Source of the DNA: Conus ventricosus | Lineage: Eukaryota > Mollusca > Gastropoda > Neogastropoda > Conidae | NCBI GenBank assembly: GCA_018398815.1 | Contig: JAFLJL010004111.1 | Span: 1-64,000 of the forward strand | Direction of reading: 5' to 3' | Length of the DNA: 64,000 nt | Part shown: positions 35,287-46,029 of the stretch, piece by piece | Layout of the letters: each line of letters starts with the position of its first letter | Numbering within the stretch: the stretch's first letter is position 1 | Program-made: the position numbers and the translations under genes | The notes under the pieces: model-generated | The model's database searches: none | Told to the model about the DNA's origin: nothing | What the model saw: only the letters and a program-made list of their open reading frames with translations

Positions 35287-36350
35287 TATTGTTTGTACTA
35301 TTACTGGCCCAGACCAGAATTTATGTCGTTTTTCCCAACCTTCTGTACATGGCCTGGACCACAATGATTTTCATGTGTGTTGTTTATTATTGTTCTAACC
35401 TGGAGTCTAAGGTCGAATGGTTAGATTGTATAAACAGTGCCAACAGCAAGTCTATTTCGATCTTGCGTATTGTTAAAAACATTTTTGTACCTTTTTATAC
35501 TTGAATCTAAATCAACTGTAGTATTAATGGCAGTCCTCTAAATTTGCTAAGTATTGTTTTTGTTCGCATCCAAAGCCAGTAGAAGAATTCAGTTATGTCG
35601 ACCTTGTCTTTGCTTGCGAACCTAGCAAACACCAAACGTAAGTACGTAATAGTGTCGTTTTTTCGTACTATTCCCGCTTTATTAGGCCCTCAGATATGTC
35701 TAAGATATATGTTGTCCATGCCTGTTTTATGCTCTTGCTCTATGGACCAGAGGTGAAACAGCTTGTGCCTGAAGAGAAAGTTGTATAAGGTGGATTCCAG
35801 TCATAGTTATACTTTCTGGTGCACGCCCCAAAAATAAAGGGTGCCTAAAGCCATGGATTAAGATCCAACTTTTGTCTAAAGGTCTGTTTACATTAATATT
35901 GAATTCGTTACAGATCCTTTCAAAAGCCTTCATGTCTACTTCGGTTGCTGGAATGGATTTAAACGGTTTGTCATTTGGTAATGCGCTCGCAGTTCAGTTC
36001 AAAATACGTCTGAAAGGTCTGTAATAAAAATGAATCGTTACACTGACCGCACAAAGGATCAGGATGATTTAAAATGATCACGCATACGACACTCAACACC
36101 CAGTTGATTGCACAAAAAAGGCTACAGTTAACTGGTTCTGATAAACTGCATCGGATGATAACACACTTTGCGATGTAGTCTTTTTTATAGGGGGGTTATG
36201 ATATCTGCATTAATGGAGTTCTCCACCTTTTTATGAAAAGTGACAGTTGGGTCACAGCAAATGTCAGAGTATCCAGTCTGCTACTATTTTTAGGATTTGT
36301 AGTGCGGCCCTACAGATATTTTGCATCTTTTGTTATTTGGACGCACTCAT
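35287..36350 (-). CDS. Conserved structural-type protein (element A)
   Basis: Minus-strand copy of 60000-61038. The start codon is at 36348-36350. The frame at 35727-35933 begins MKAFERICNEFNINV, identical to the clean copy, then diverges after a frameshift. Convergent with the coiled-coil gene (ends about 160 bp apart) and divergent from the IPDGYY gene. See the clean copy for the description. Confidence 0.7.
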
Positions 36351-36370
36351 TTTTATTTTTCGTTTAAAAA

Positions 36371-37075
36371 ATGTTTGTAACTAAAAAACCCAAGACCGGC
36401 TCCTTTGTCTTTTTAGAACATGCTATTGAGAACGATTGCGGAACAAAATTGGTCGCACGTCATGAAATATTCTACAAAATTCTAATGGTTTAATATAGCC
36501 AAAGCCAAGAAGAGTAATAAGATTCAAAAAATTTATAATAGCGGAAAATTAGTTGGCCGGTAACCCATACTGCCATGGTTATTACGGTGTTTTTGCTCAC
36601 TAAAGGGAAGCCAATGCAGTAACGTTTGACATTTACTTCAAAACTAACAATGCAAATTTGACAACAATGTTAACATTTCAAACCCGAAAAAGAAAACGTA
36701 GGTTACTATTATGATGTAGAGCTTAGCTAAAATGTTTGGTTTTCAACAGACATTCATTAGATATGTTAGTTACACAAAACCAAAATACTTATGAGGGAGA
36801 AAATCCGCTCGTATCTTTATTACATTCATTACTTATGTCCATTTAGATGTGCTGAGCACTGATGAAAACTTAATAATGGAAGGCCACGAATGTTTTTATG
36901 AGCTTTCCGTCAGGAAAGCTTGCATATTCGATTATGAAATTATACATTCCTAATTTACGTTTAAAAGAGTAGTTTGTGAGAAGGGTCAGTCATTTAATAT
37001 TAAAGATTCAAGACAAACAGGGAAAGTCGTAAATTGTGATAACCTGCACAATTGTTTGGATAATTAAATAATAAA
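36371..37075 (+). CDS. IPDGYY-type small protein (element A)
   Basis: The start ATG at 36371 is 20 bp from the divergent start at 36350. The DNA is colinear with the reverse of 52650-53350 and 59330-59978 and contains the N-terminal FLEHAIENDCGTK segment (about 36.41-36.44 kb). Unlike element C, this copy includes the 3' third (36.85-37.07 kb). Frame-broken. Confidence 0.55.
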
Positions 37076-37086
37076 TGTACTTAAAA

Positions 37087-37740
37087 ATGTCGCGTGGGAC
37101 CAGAAGTAATCCGGAGTTACAGTCTAGCGCCGGTAAGGTGTATAACTTTTAGAATTGAAAAGACCTTGCAGACGTTGTGGATTTGAACAGAATGGTGAAA
37201 TAGGCGTTTTGTTTGGTTTTGAGTACACTAAAGATGGTGATTATACGCAAAGAGGTTGGCGACAACAAAAAGTTTCCTAAAAACTAGAGCAAACTGCGGC
37301 AATCTAGTAGCAATTTAATGTTGGCCAGTATGGAATCTAAAATAGTTCAAAAACCTGACTCAAATGGCACTTGGAACCAATATTTAGAATGGGAAATAAA
37401 ATTTGAATTCATAAGCACCTTTTACATTGTTTTAGCCCGTCAAAAAAGTTGCAGGAAAGCATTCAACTCTGGGCCCTTTACATGTAAGTCTTATGCCAGA
37501 GGGGACAATAGTCGGAAAGAGATTGAAATAAAGCCGTATGGGAATCAACAGGTACATCCTCCACAGAAGAGAAACGGTTTTTAAAAGATGCTCTCTACAA
37601 GATTACAATTCCTTCCACAAATTGAAATTAGGAGACACGTTCACAATAATATTTGAAATTTCTGTCTTAAAAAGATGTGGAGAGGGATGGGGTTGGGGGA
37701 GTTAGTGACCGTCCTTCTAAAAGGGAATTCTAATTAGCTG
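37087..37740 (+). CDS. Unknown conserved element protein (element A)
   Basis: Begins at ATG 37087 (MSRGTRS...). The clearest frame is 37318-37584, 88 codons, containing WNQYLEWEIKFEFIS and KAFNSGPFTCKSYARG. The downstream DNA (TTCGTACAAGATTAC... to about 37.74 kb) is kept in all three copies. It is rich in lysine and aromatic residues, with no transmembrane segment and no motif I know. It lies between the IPDGYY gene and the ATPase, all on one strand, which suggests one transcription unit of late-type genes. Function unknown. Confidence 0.45.
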
Positions 37741-37929
37741 GCAAAAACTTAGCCGTTGAAAAACTTAAAGATTACTGTCGTCATTCTTCACCAATGGTGG
37801 AGGATATTAAGGTCTAACAACAAGCCAAAAATTCAATATTGTCTAAATAGAAACAATCTTACAGAACTGAATTTGGATTAATCTTACACATTTAGATTCT
37901 TATTGGATTTTATTATACTGAATCAGGTT

Positions 37930-38572
37930 TGACAAGAAAAGTATGTTAAACTTAATAAACTGGATTAGATTTAATTCTATTATAAAACTTGGAGCAATTA
38001 AATTTATAAAAAACCCCTCATCCTTGTTCATTAATTTGTGGACAAATGGCTTGGGAAAAACAATATTATCCTCGAACTGGTACAAACAGTTTATCGTTAT
38101 AATTATGTTCATATTGTTGATTTCTGCCCAACATTAAAATGGAACAAAGCATATCATGATAAGAAGGTTTATATGGACTGATGATAACATATTTTTAGTT
38201 AATCTAGGCAATAAAACTGAGTGAGTGTCTACGAACGCTTTTTTATATTGTTTTGAAGGAACGCAGACACTATTTATTATAGATGACTGTTCAGCAGAAA
38301 GAGACATAGTTAAAAAAGAGAAAACACTTTGTCGAAACTAGCTTCAGTGGGAAGACTGCTGGGTTAGTGTGTGGATTTTATGTCAGTAATGTAACTCGGG
38401 TTTTAAAAGATTTAGGAGATACAATTAAAGGACGTAGTTTTATTTCACATGAAAGACAGAGAGCATTTGATGGAATGTTTGCGTTGAAAATGATGTATAT
38501 TGAAAAAATATGATCAGGAAAACCATTAGGATAAGCAAAAACTTAAAATATGAAAAGTTTAGTAAATTAGTA
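37930..38572 (+). CDS. A32-like genome-packaging ATPase (element A)
   Basis: ATPase of the FtsK-HerA superfamily that in Polinton-like viruses pumps DNA into the capsid. Visible features: a P-loop at about 38025-38065 (seen as TNGLGKT in the frame 37943-38137; the mirror copy at 51.70 kb reads CGQTGCGK), then Walker B with acidic FIIDD-type residues at about 38270-38290. The AERDIVKK segment, a serine-tryptophan strand and the FD(E)C...END tail are near 38.47-38.50 kb. It is shorter than a full enzyme only because frames break. The 3' end enters the terminal inverted repeat. Family call from established Polinton/adintovirus ATPases; packaging role by homology. Confidence 0.78.
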
Positions 38573-38649
38573 TTGAAAACGGATAAACCCTACACAGTAT
38601 GTTTGTTTTGTAGAATCGGTATTTTTTGGTTATATGAAGTTTACTTGTC
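38551..38649 (+). repeat. Terminal inverted repeat, ATPase end (element A)
   Basis: Extends from AAAAGTTTAGTAAATTAG through ATTGAAAACGGATAA to TTACTTGTCAGAG, with the TGAAGT segment of ATPase ends. Best-preserved TIR together with 51099-51197. Confidence 0.88.
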
Positions 38650-38738
38650 AGAGAAAGGAAGACACGGATACTAGGTCGCCCTAGCCCGAAACCTAGGTGA
38701 GGGTAGGGTGAGTAGAATCCGTGTTTTTCCTGGTTCTT
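38650..38738. repeat. Terminal hairpin 6 (right end of element A)
   Basis: Arms pair around a loop GAAACCTAGGTGA. The inner stem is TCGCCCTAGCCC / GGGTAGGGTGA, different from TCACTTTCGCCC in hairpins 1, 2 and 4 but again changed on both arms. The outer stem is AAGGAAGACACGGAT / ATCCGTGTTTTTCCTGGTT. A minisatellite starts at its outer edge. Confidence 0.8.
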
Positions 38739-40590
38739 ACGTGTGACATTCAGTGTTTTACCTGTGTAAAGGCATAACGTGTGGACATTCGTGTTTTTAC
38801 CCTGTGTGGAGGTTAATGTGTAACATTCAGTGTTTTACCCTGAATGAAGACGACATGGCACATTCAGTGTTTTTACCCTGTATGAAGGGTAATGTGTGGA
38901 ATTTCAGTGTTTTATCCTCGTGTGAGGACATGTTTGTGACATTTAGTGTTTTTTTTACCTGTTGTAAAGGATAACGTGTGACATTCAGTGTTTTACCCTG
39001 TGTGGAGGTAATGTGTAACATCGTCAAGTGGTTTACCCAGTGTAAATGGATACCGTGTGACATTCAGAGTTTTACCCTGTGGTAAAGGATAAACGTGTTG
39101 TGACATTCAGTGTTTTACCTGTGTGGAGGGATATTGTGTAACATTCAGTGTTTTACCCTGAATGAAAGACCGACATGTTTTTCACATTCAGTGTTTTACC
39201 TGTTATGAAGGGTTTAATGTGTGACATTCAGGGTTATAGTCCTGTCTGTGTGAAGGAAATGTGTGACATTTCAGTGTTTTACCCGGTGTAAAAGGATAAC
39301 GTGTGACATTCAGTTGTTTTTCCCTGTGTGGAGGAAATGTGTAACATTCAGTGTTTTACCCGTGTAAAGGATAACGTGTGACATTCAGTGTTTTACCTGT
39401 GTAAAGGATAATGTGTAAATTCAGTGTTTTAACCTGTGTTAAAAGGATAACGTGGGACATTCAGTGTTTTACCCTTGTGTAAAGGATAATGTGTGACATT
39501 CAGTGTTTTACCCTGTGTGGAGGATAATGTGTAACATTCAGAGTATTACCCGGTGTAAAGATAACGTCCGTGAATTCAGTGTTTTACCTGCTGTAATGCA
39601 TAATGTGTGACATTCAAGTGTTTACCCTGTGTAAAGGTTAACGTGTGACATTCAGTGTTTTTACACTGTGTGGAGGATAATGTGTAACAATTCAGGTTTT
39701 TACCCTGAATGATAAGACGACAGTCACCTCCGTGTTTACCCTGTCCCCCCCCCCCCCCCCCCCCACCCCCCCCCCCCCCCAGAAGGTCATGGTGTGACAT
39801 TCATGTGTTTTAGCCTAGTTGTGAAAGGATAAATGATGTGAAATCATTCAGGGTTTATGAGCCTGGTAGTGGAATGGGTATATAAATGTGTGACATTCAG
39901 TGTTATTTTACCCCTACTGTCAATTATGGAAGGATAATGTGTGACAGTTTCAGTGTTTTGACCCTGAATAAAGAAGACGACATGGTGGACATTCAGTGTT
40001 ATAGCCTGTATGAATTGGATAATGTGTGAATTCAGATGTTTTTACACCTGAATGAAAAGAGGACATTGTTGTGACTATTCCAAGTGTATTGTACCCTGCA
40101 GTAAAAGCATTATATGTGCTGAGATTGTGCAAGTATTTACCTTATGAAGGAATTACTGAGTGACGTCATAGTGTGGTTTTACAACTACTGAATTGAAGAA
40201 TTACTGGTGAACGGTCGATTAGTGTATTTTATCACGGAAGGAATAAAATTACAAGTGTGACGTTCATGTGTTTTAGCACTGAATGAGAATAATTCTGTGT
40301 GAACGTCAAGTGTTGTTTTACCCTGACCTGAAAGGGATCCGTGGTGTGACGTCAAAAGGTAGTTTTTACATGGCAATGTAAGCATTATGGTAGTTTTGCT
40401 TGATTGTCAAGTATTTTTACTCTGAGGCATGAATGTATATATAGTGTGTGATCGGTCAAGATGTTTTACACTGAATGAAGAAATAATGTGTGACGTTGAA
40501 TGTGTTTTTAACACTGAATGATTAAAATAATGTTGTGACGTCAAGGGGTATTACACTGAATAGAAGTGTAATATCTAGTGTGACCGTCAA
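38739..40590 (+). repeat. 38-bp minisatellite array, left arm
   Basis: Tandem units of about 38 bp with a constant core ACATTCAGTGTTTTACCCTG and a variable 18-bp part (GTGTAAAGGATAACGTGTG, GTGTGGAGGATAATGTGTA, AATGAAAGACGACATG or TATGAAGGGTAATGTGTG). By length there are roughly 45-50 units. Variants alternate with a rough period of four to six units. Towards the LINE the core changes to GTGACGTCA...TACACTGAATGAA. A C run at about 39.745-39.780 kb interrupts it. Confidence 0.88.
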
Positions 40591-40591
40591 G

Positions 40592-40619
40592 TCTTCTGGT
40601 CTTCTTCTTCTCCCCCCCC

Positions 40620-40660
<41 letters not shown>

Positions 40661-43640
40661 CCCCCCAACCCCCCCCCCCCCCCTCACTAAAAAATAGTCT
40701 TGGTTACACTCTAAGATCGGAAGTAAGGTCACAAGGCGCTGCTTGTTAAAAGAGTTAAAATAAAATACTATCATAATTATAACAATAAAACAGTGTGACT
40801 AAGGAAGTATTGGCCCCCTGCAGCAAAATTTGCGAACAAGGGCCCCCCCCCCCCCTTTTTCGCACTCTGGTTGATTCAAAAAAAAGTTAAAAGCAATGGG
40901 CCAAACTCAGCCATGCAACAGGAAAAACAACCGGGGAAGTAAAAATAGAAAATTCTGTCTAATATGCATTGATCTCAAAAAACTGGTTCGAATTAAATTT
41001 GTTTTTTTTTTTTAAATGAGATTGCATTTGTTGGCAAATCTGATGGCACCCGGCAGTGAGTTCCACAGCCGTACAGAAATGGGATAAAAAGAATGTATGT
41101 GCTGTCAATATTTGATGCAGGTATGGTATAACAATAGACCGACACTCTGCGTGCCTACTGTTGTAATTCAATACTAGTTGTTCCATTGACTTTTCGATTA
41201 CTTAGCTGCCTTTGCAGAAGCTGAAGATTAGTATATACGCTTCAGCCCGCAGAAAGACTCTCTCCTCTCTACGTTTTGTAAGATATGATCTACCCATTCC
41301 CCCCCCATTCGTGTTGTTCGCGCAGCAGTATCTCCTTCGCGCTCCTGATGTGCTTCCCCTGTTACGAACCGTGCTGCTCTTTCTTGAATCTTTTCGAGGT
41401 TATCATGTCATTAGATGGTAAAGGAATCCACAAAACGGAGCATCCTATTCCAGTAACTGGTCTAACCAGTGTTTGTAGAAACAGTCATCGCTTTAAACCT
41501 TTTGGGGGCCCCGGTCATTGATTTCCTGTATAAGAAAGTCACAGACTGTCCTATTTGACCCTTTCCCCTTACATACTGCAGTGTAATGGTCTTTCCATTT
41601 GAGACGGACTATCTATAATCATGCCTAAATATTTTGCAGCATTAGCTTTATTTAAGGGGAATTGTATTATGGTTAGACAGAATTAATCGTTTACTAATTT
41701 GTGAGCGTTTGTTACATTTACGCAACACTTGGCACTGTTGGGGATGAAAATCTCCTTTTCCAAGTTCTTTCCCACTCTTGTAAAGCGTTTAGATTCTTCC
41801 TTGTAGAATGCGTGTTTCATTCTTGCTTCTGCATGTTCTTATACTAAGGCTGTCATCTGCACAAAAGCCTTATAGTAGTTCCGGAGAGAGATTTCTACTT
41901 ATGCATCATTTATATTAAATTAAGAAAAAATAAGGGCCCATAACAGTTCCCTGTGGTACATTGACTGATGGTTTACAATGGGATGGACGACCCTTCCACC
42001 CTAAACCAACTTTCGCAGCATTCTCCCAAGCCATGAAACTGGATCTAGCCCCCATCTCTCCTAGCAAAGCCCCGCCATGTGCGAACTGTAGTCCTCTAAT
42101 TCTAAGCAGCAGGCCCTCTGGTACCACACAGCGCTCACAAAGCTTAGAAAAGTCTAATAAAATTGGATCTACTTTGCTGTCTGTTGATAAGGACAGTTAT
42201 TAAAATGCATTGGAGTTGTTATAGTTGAGTCTCCAACTCCTTCGTTGTCTAAAACCATGCTGGGCGCTATTTAAAAAAGTCATCGCATTGTCAAAGATGG
42301 TCCATTATATGATACCTCTATCTACTTATGCCCTGCGCGCTCTCGTGTTTAGCTGATATGGATGTAAGGATACAGGGTGTCTATGTGTGTGTATCTGCTT
42401 TTCCTCGCCCCTTCCCTTGTTCCACCACCTTTTTGAATCTCAGGAACATGTGTCGTGTTCTGCCACTCATCAGGTATTACTCCCGGGTCAGTGAAGTGGG
42501 TTATAGTAGTTGGGATACCTCACTCAATTCATTGGCATCCATACATTTTAAGAGCTTGCCAGGATCGCCTCGGGACCAGTGCCTTTGTTACTTTCATTGA
42601 TGTTGGTCAGTAACTTAAATTACTCTTGCTTTGTTAACTTTGATGTTTTGCATTTCAGGGCGTTTATCCTCATCCTTTAGTCTAACGTTAATAAAGGTTG
42701 GGATTTGGAGCACAACTGCCCCCCAAAAAAACTTTGCTTGTTTGTTAAGTTTGGCTTTCCTTCAGGTTCCGTATTAGGTTATTCTGGTTGTTTACGTGTG
42801 TGTGTGTGTAATCCAATGTAGTCTGTTCTCTTTCTTATTGTAAAGACCATATTTCTTGTTTGATGATACTCACTCTTCTGAAATTCGAATTTATTCCCCA
42901 ACCCCATAATTGCGCCCACGAGCCCGCAAGCCTACATTCTCTGACACCTTCTCTTATCTGTTTATACTAAACCAGTAATCTTTCTGATTAGGATGTAGTT
43001 TCAATTTCTTAAAGAAACGATGTTTTCCTTATCCCACATACGTTTTAGTTTTTGTAGTCTCTCGCACATGGTGGTTGTTCTTGCATGAAGTTATATTAGT
43101 AGGTATGTTGTCATCCATAATAAATTCAAGTTAGTTTTTCATCACTTCCCAAAGTCCCCATGACATTTCTTTTAACACTATAGGACCTCAACAATAGACG
43201 AACTGAAACTCATGAGCTAGCCTTGCGCAATTTTGTAACTTGCTTGGTCCAGAGTCTGATGGTACGTTTAGGGGGTTATCTCGAAAGGGTTGAAAAGTTG
43301 CTCTCTAAGCGAATTATGTCTGCTCACCGGCCTGCAAATTAATTCCTGGATTGCTAAAGCGCCTCGCGCTCATATTGGCTTTATAATATATGTGTGTGAA
43401 TGACTATCCCTCGCGCTCTAGGTGCTTTCAACTGACTGCACTACATCCAAGGTCTTTTGGTCGTATCAAAACCTGTGTATAAATATTTAAACTGTATGAT
43501 TACCAAGTCTGGCATCTTCACCCAATCAATATTGTTCGTTAAAGTCTCACCAATCCTATCTAGCCTTCTATAGGCACAAACAATGTTAGAAATGTTCTGC
43601 CGCTCGCGAACTACTTATCACTTACGCTAGGAGGATCATA
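40592..43640 (-). pseudogene. LINE (non-LTR retrotransposon), inverted copy
   Basis: Minus-strand copy of the LINE described at 46030-49235. The clearest frame, 41915-42127, contains VPQGTVMGPYFF (RT motif, about 41.93-41.98 kb). The plus-strand frames at 41.2-42.6 kb are its reverse complement and not genes. The 3' end abuts a TTC/GAA tract (40.58-40.61 kb) and then the minisatellite. Endonuclease-side sequence fades into C-rich noise at about 43.6 kb. No frame is intact. Confidence 0.75.
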
Positions 43641-44580
43641 CCCATGATCTCACCACTGACAGTTCTCTTATTCTTAAACATTCCTCATCACCATCCCCAA
43701 TCTCAAAAATCCTTTCACTCCACAACCTTAACGTACTTTCAATTCCACTTCCTCCCTCCTAAATACCCTAATACCATTTACACACCACACCCCCACCAAT
43801 ATAGACGCCTAACACATCTTCCTCTAACCCTAAACACCTCCCCCCCCCCTCCCCCCAATTAAAATTACTTATATAAAAAAAACCACCATAAAAAACTAGT
43901 TATCCTAACCCAACCATATCAACCACCCCCCTAGACTCTCCCTCTCTCCCCTCCACACTTAGAATCCACACACCCACCAACCCCCCTATACACTAACACC
44001 CCCCCCAACCCCTCCACAAACCCCCACCACCCCACCCAAACCAACTCACCCACATATTCACACACACCCCCCATCCACCCCCCCCCCCACCCCCCCCCCA
44101 CACCCCTTTCTAATTTTTATATTATTGTTTTTTTAATATTACTCGTTATAATATTAATAAATAACTCTTTTTCACGCTTCTCTTATTTATCTATCTCTCA
44201 TATTTATTTTTTATTATATTTTTTTTTTAATTTTTTAATTTTTTCTTCTTCTTATACTCTTTTTAAATTATAAACCCTTAACTACTCCAAGCCAATGTAT
44301 ATTTGTCTTTACCTATTCTCCTCCCAAAAATCACAAATATCCCACCAATGCTTTTTTTATTGTTCGGGTTGACTAATAATATTTTCACCCCCGAACTGGC
44401 ATAACTTTTCCAATTTTTATTGCTTTATTTTTTGTATAGTGTTTGCAAATGCGCTACACGAGCATGCATTTAAAGGTTCTCTGTTTCTTCTTAATGCATT
44501 TGGCGGTCTTTCAGGTGCAACCTTGTGATTGGGGCACTCTTGATCTCGTTTTAGATATCAGGCGGTGGATGCGCTCAACA
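43640..44580. other. C/T-rich low-complexity stretch
   Basis: The first half is almost free of G, with runs of C, A and T; the second half is AT-rich, then ordinary. The threonine/proline/histidine-rich frame at 43644-43862 comes from this composition. It lies near the axis of the large palindrome and is probably degraded base calling. Confidence 0.5.
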
Positions 44581-44702
44581 CGGTGTGTCTTTACCTGAGT
44601 GAAGGAATAATGTGTGACGTCACGTGTTTTACACTGAATGAAAACATTAATGTGTGACGTCAGTGTATTACACTGAATGAAGAATATGTGTGACGTCCAA
44701 GT
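44580..44702 (+). repeat. Minisatellite, short inner block
   Basis: Three to four units with TGTGTGACGTCA...TACACTGAATGAA, the LINE-proximal variant of the 38-bp unit. Confidence 0.75.
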
Positions 44703-45210
44703 CTATTCTTCTTCTTCCTTCTTCCCTACAATCACTGGTTCATCTCTCAAAAAACGTGTAGGCTCCCACAGCGGCAGGGCTCAAAATAGAAAATAAAATA
44801 ACATAAAAACATAAAACAGTGTGACTCAGACTGTGCGCGCACCACCTGGATCAATTCTCGGCTAACACCCAGGGTCGCCCCACCCCCCGCTACCACTCGA
44901 TATATTGCACAACTAATCCAGCCTTCAACCCCCAAAGCAATGGCCAAACTCAGGCCAGGCACAACAGTAAAAACACTCCCCTGGGGCATGGAAAGAATTG
45001 AAAACGCACGCCTCAATATGCAGATTCGTCAAATAACGGTCTAGACTATCATCATTTATATATATGATTCGCTCTTAACTGCAGATTGCATTTGTGCGAA
45101 CTCTTGCTCCCTGGCACCCGGCAGTGCTGTTTCCAGCCGTACAGAACTGGGCTAACACTAGAATGTAAGTCGGCACTGTCAATATTTGATGCAGGTCTGC
45201 GTATAACATT
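44703..45210 (-). pseudogene. LINE 3' end, inverted inner fragment
   Basis: TTC tract, then the reverse complement of the LINE 3' region, including the CACCCGGCAGTG and ATATTTGATGCAGGT landmarks that also occur at 41.05-41.13 kb and, inverted, at 48.8-48.9 kb. Confidence 0.7.
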
Positions 45211-45379
45211 CCGACCGCAACCGCCTGGTGCCTACTTTTAATCAATCGACGTTGCCCGTCCGCTCCACATTGAGCACATATATGTCTCTCTGCCCTTTTG
45301 CCACCGCCATCCTCCCGTTGTTGTTGCCCCCGTTGTTGAGCTACCGAGGATTCCCTTTCCAATGGTCATCATACTAGTA

Positions 45380-45865
45380 CTTGAATATCAAGCCCTCGCC
45401 CTCCCAGACGTGGCGGTCAAATGTCTCATACCCCTCTACGGCACTCAAATATGGCACAGCACACTTTACATCTCTTTTTTTCAGCTTCTGTACGGACTGT
45501 GGAACCTCACTGGCCCGCCCGGTGCCATCACAATGATTTCACCCAATGCAATTTCATTATCCAAAAACTACAAATTGAGATTCGACAGTTTTGAGATTCT
45601 GGCCCATATTGTACACCGCTTTTTATTTTTACTTCCCAGGTGTTTTACTGCGTGCCTGGGCCGGGAGTGTGGCCACCCATTTGCTTTTATTTTTTGAATA
45701 TCGAGTGGCGACCCCTTGTTGCCAAATTTGCTCCAGGCGGCCAACAGTCTGAGTCACACTGTTTTATGTTTTTTGTTATCTTCTTATTTTATTTTTAACA
45801 TGCGCGCTTGGTGATCCTACTCTTTTTGAGTGGACAAGTAGTTTAGGAAGAAAGTAAGAAGAAGA
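45380..45865 (+). pseudogene. LINE 3' end, inner fragment
   Basis: Mirror of the previous entry: CGCCCGGTGCCATCA, TTTACTTCCCAGGTGTTTTACTG, CCCCTTGTTGCCAAATTTGC, then GAAGAAGAAG at 45855-45870. It aligns with 48.9-49.2 kb. Confidence 0.75.
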
Positions 45866-45879
45866 AGCAGAGACTTGAC

Positions 45880-46020
45880 GACACACAGTATTCTTTCATT
45901 CTGTGTAATTACACTTGACGTCACCACACTTATTTCTTCAATCAGTGTAAAAACACTTGCTCGTCACACATTATTCCCCGTTCACTCAGGGTAAAACACA
46001 CGATTTGCATCCACACCCTG
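45880..46020 (-). repeat. Minisatellite, short inner block (inverted)
   Basis: Three units of CTTGACGTCAC...TTCATTCAGTGTAAA-type sequence, the mirror of 44580-44702. Confidence 0.7.
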
Positions 46021-46029
46021 ATTCTAAAC

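Noticed and set aside
39576..39800. Open frame with a polyglycine tract on the minus strand (also 40541-40774)
   Set aside because: Produced by C runs inside the minisatellite; no protein evidence.
38739..40590. Regularly spaced repeats resembling a CRISPR array
   Set aside because: Units are contiguous with a variable half that recurs in a few types, not unique spacers, and the context is eukaryotic; it is a minisatellite.
41212..42600. Several plus-strand frames of 69-90 codons
   Set aside because: They are antisense to the inverted LINE copy, whose minus-strand reading carries the VPQG motif.
43644..43862. 72-codon proline/threonine/histidine-rich frame
   Set aside because: Comes from a nearly G-free low-complexity stretch at the palindrome axis; probably bad base calling.
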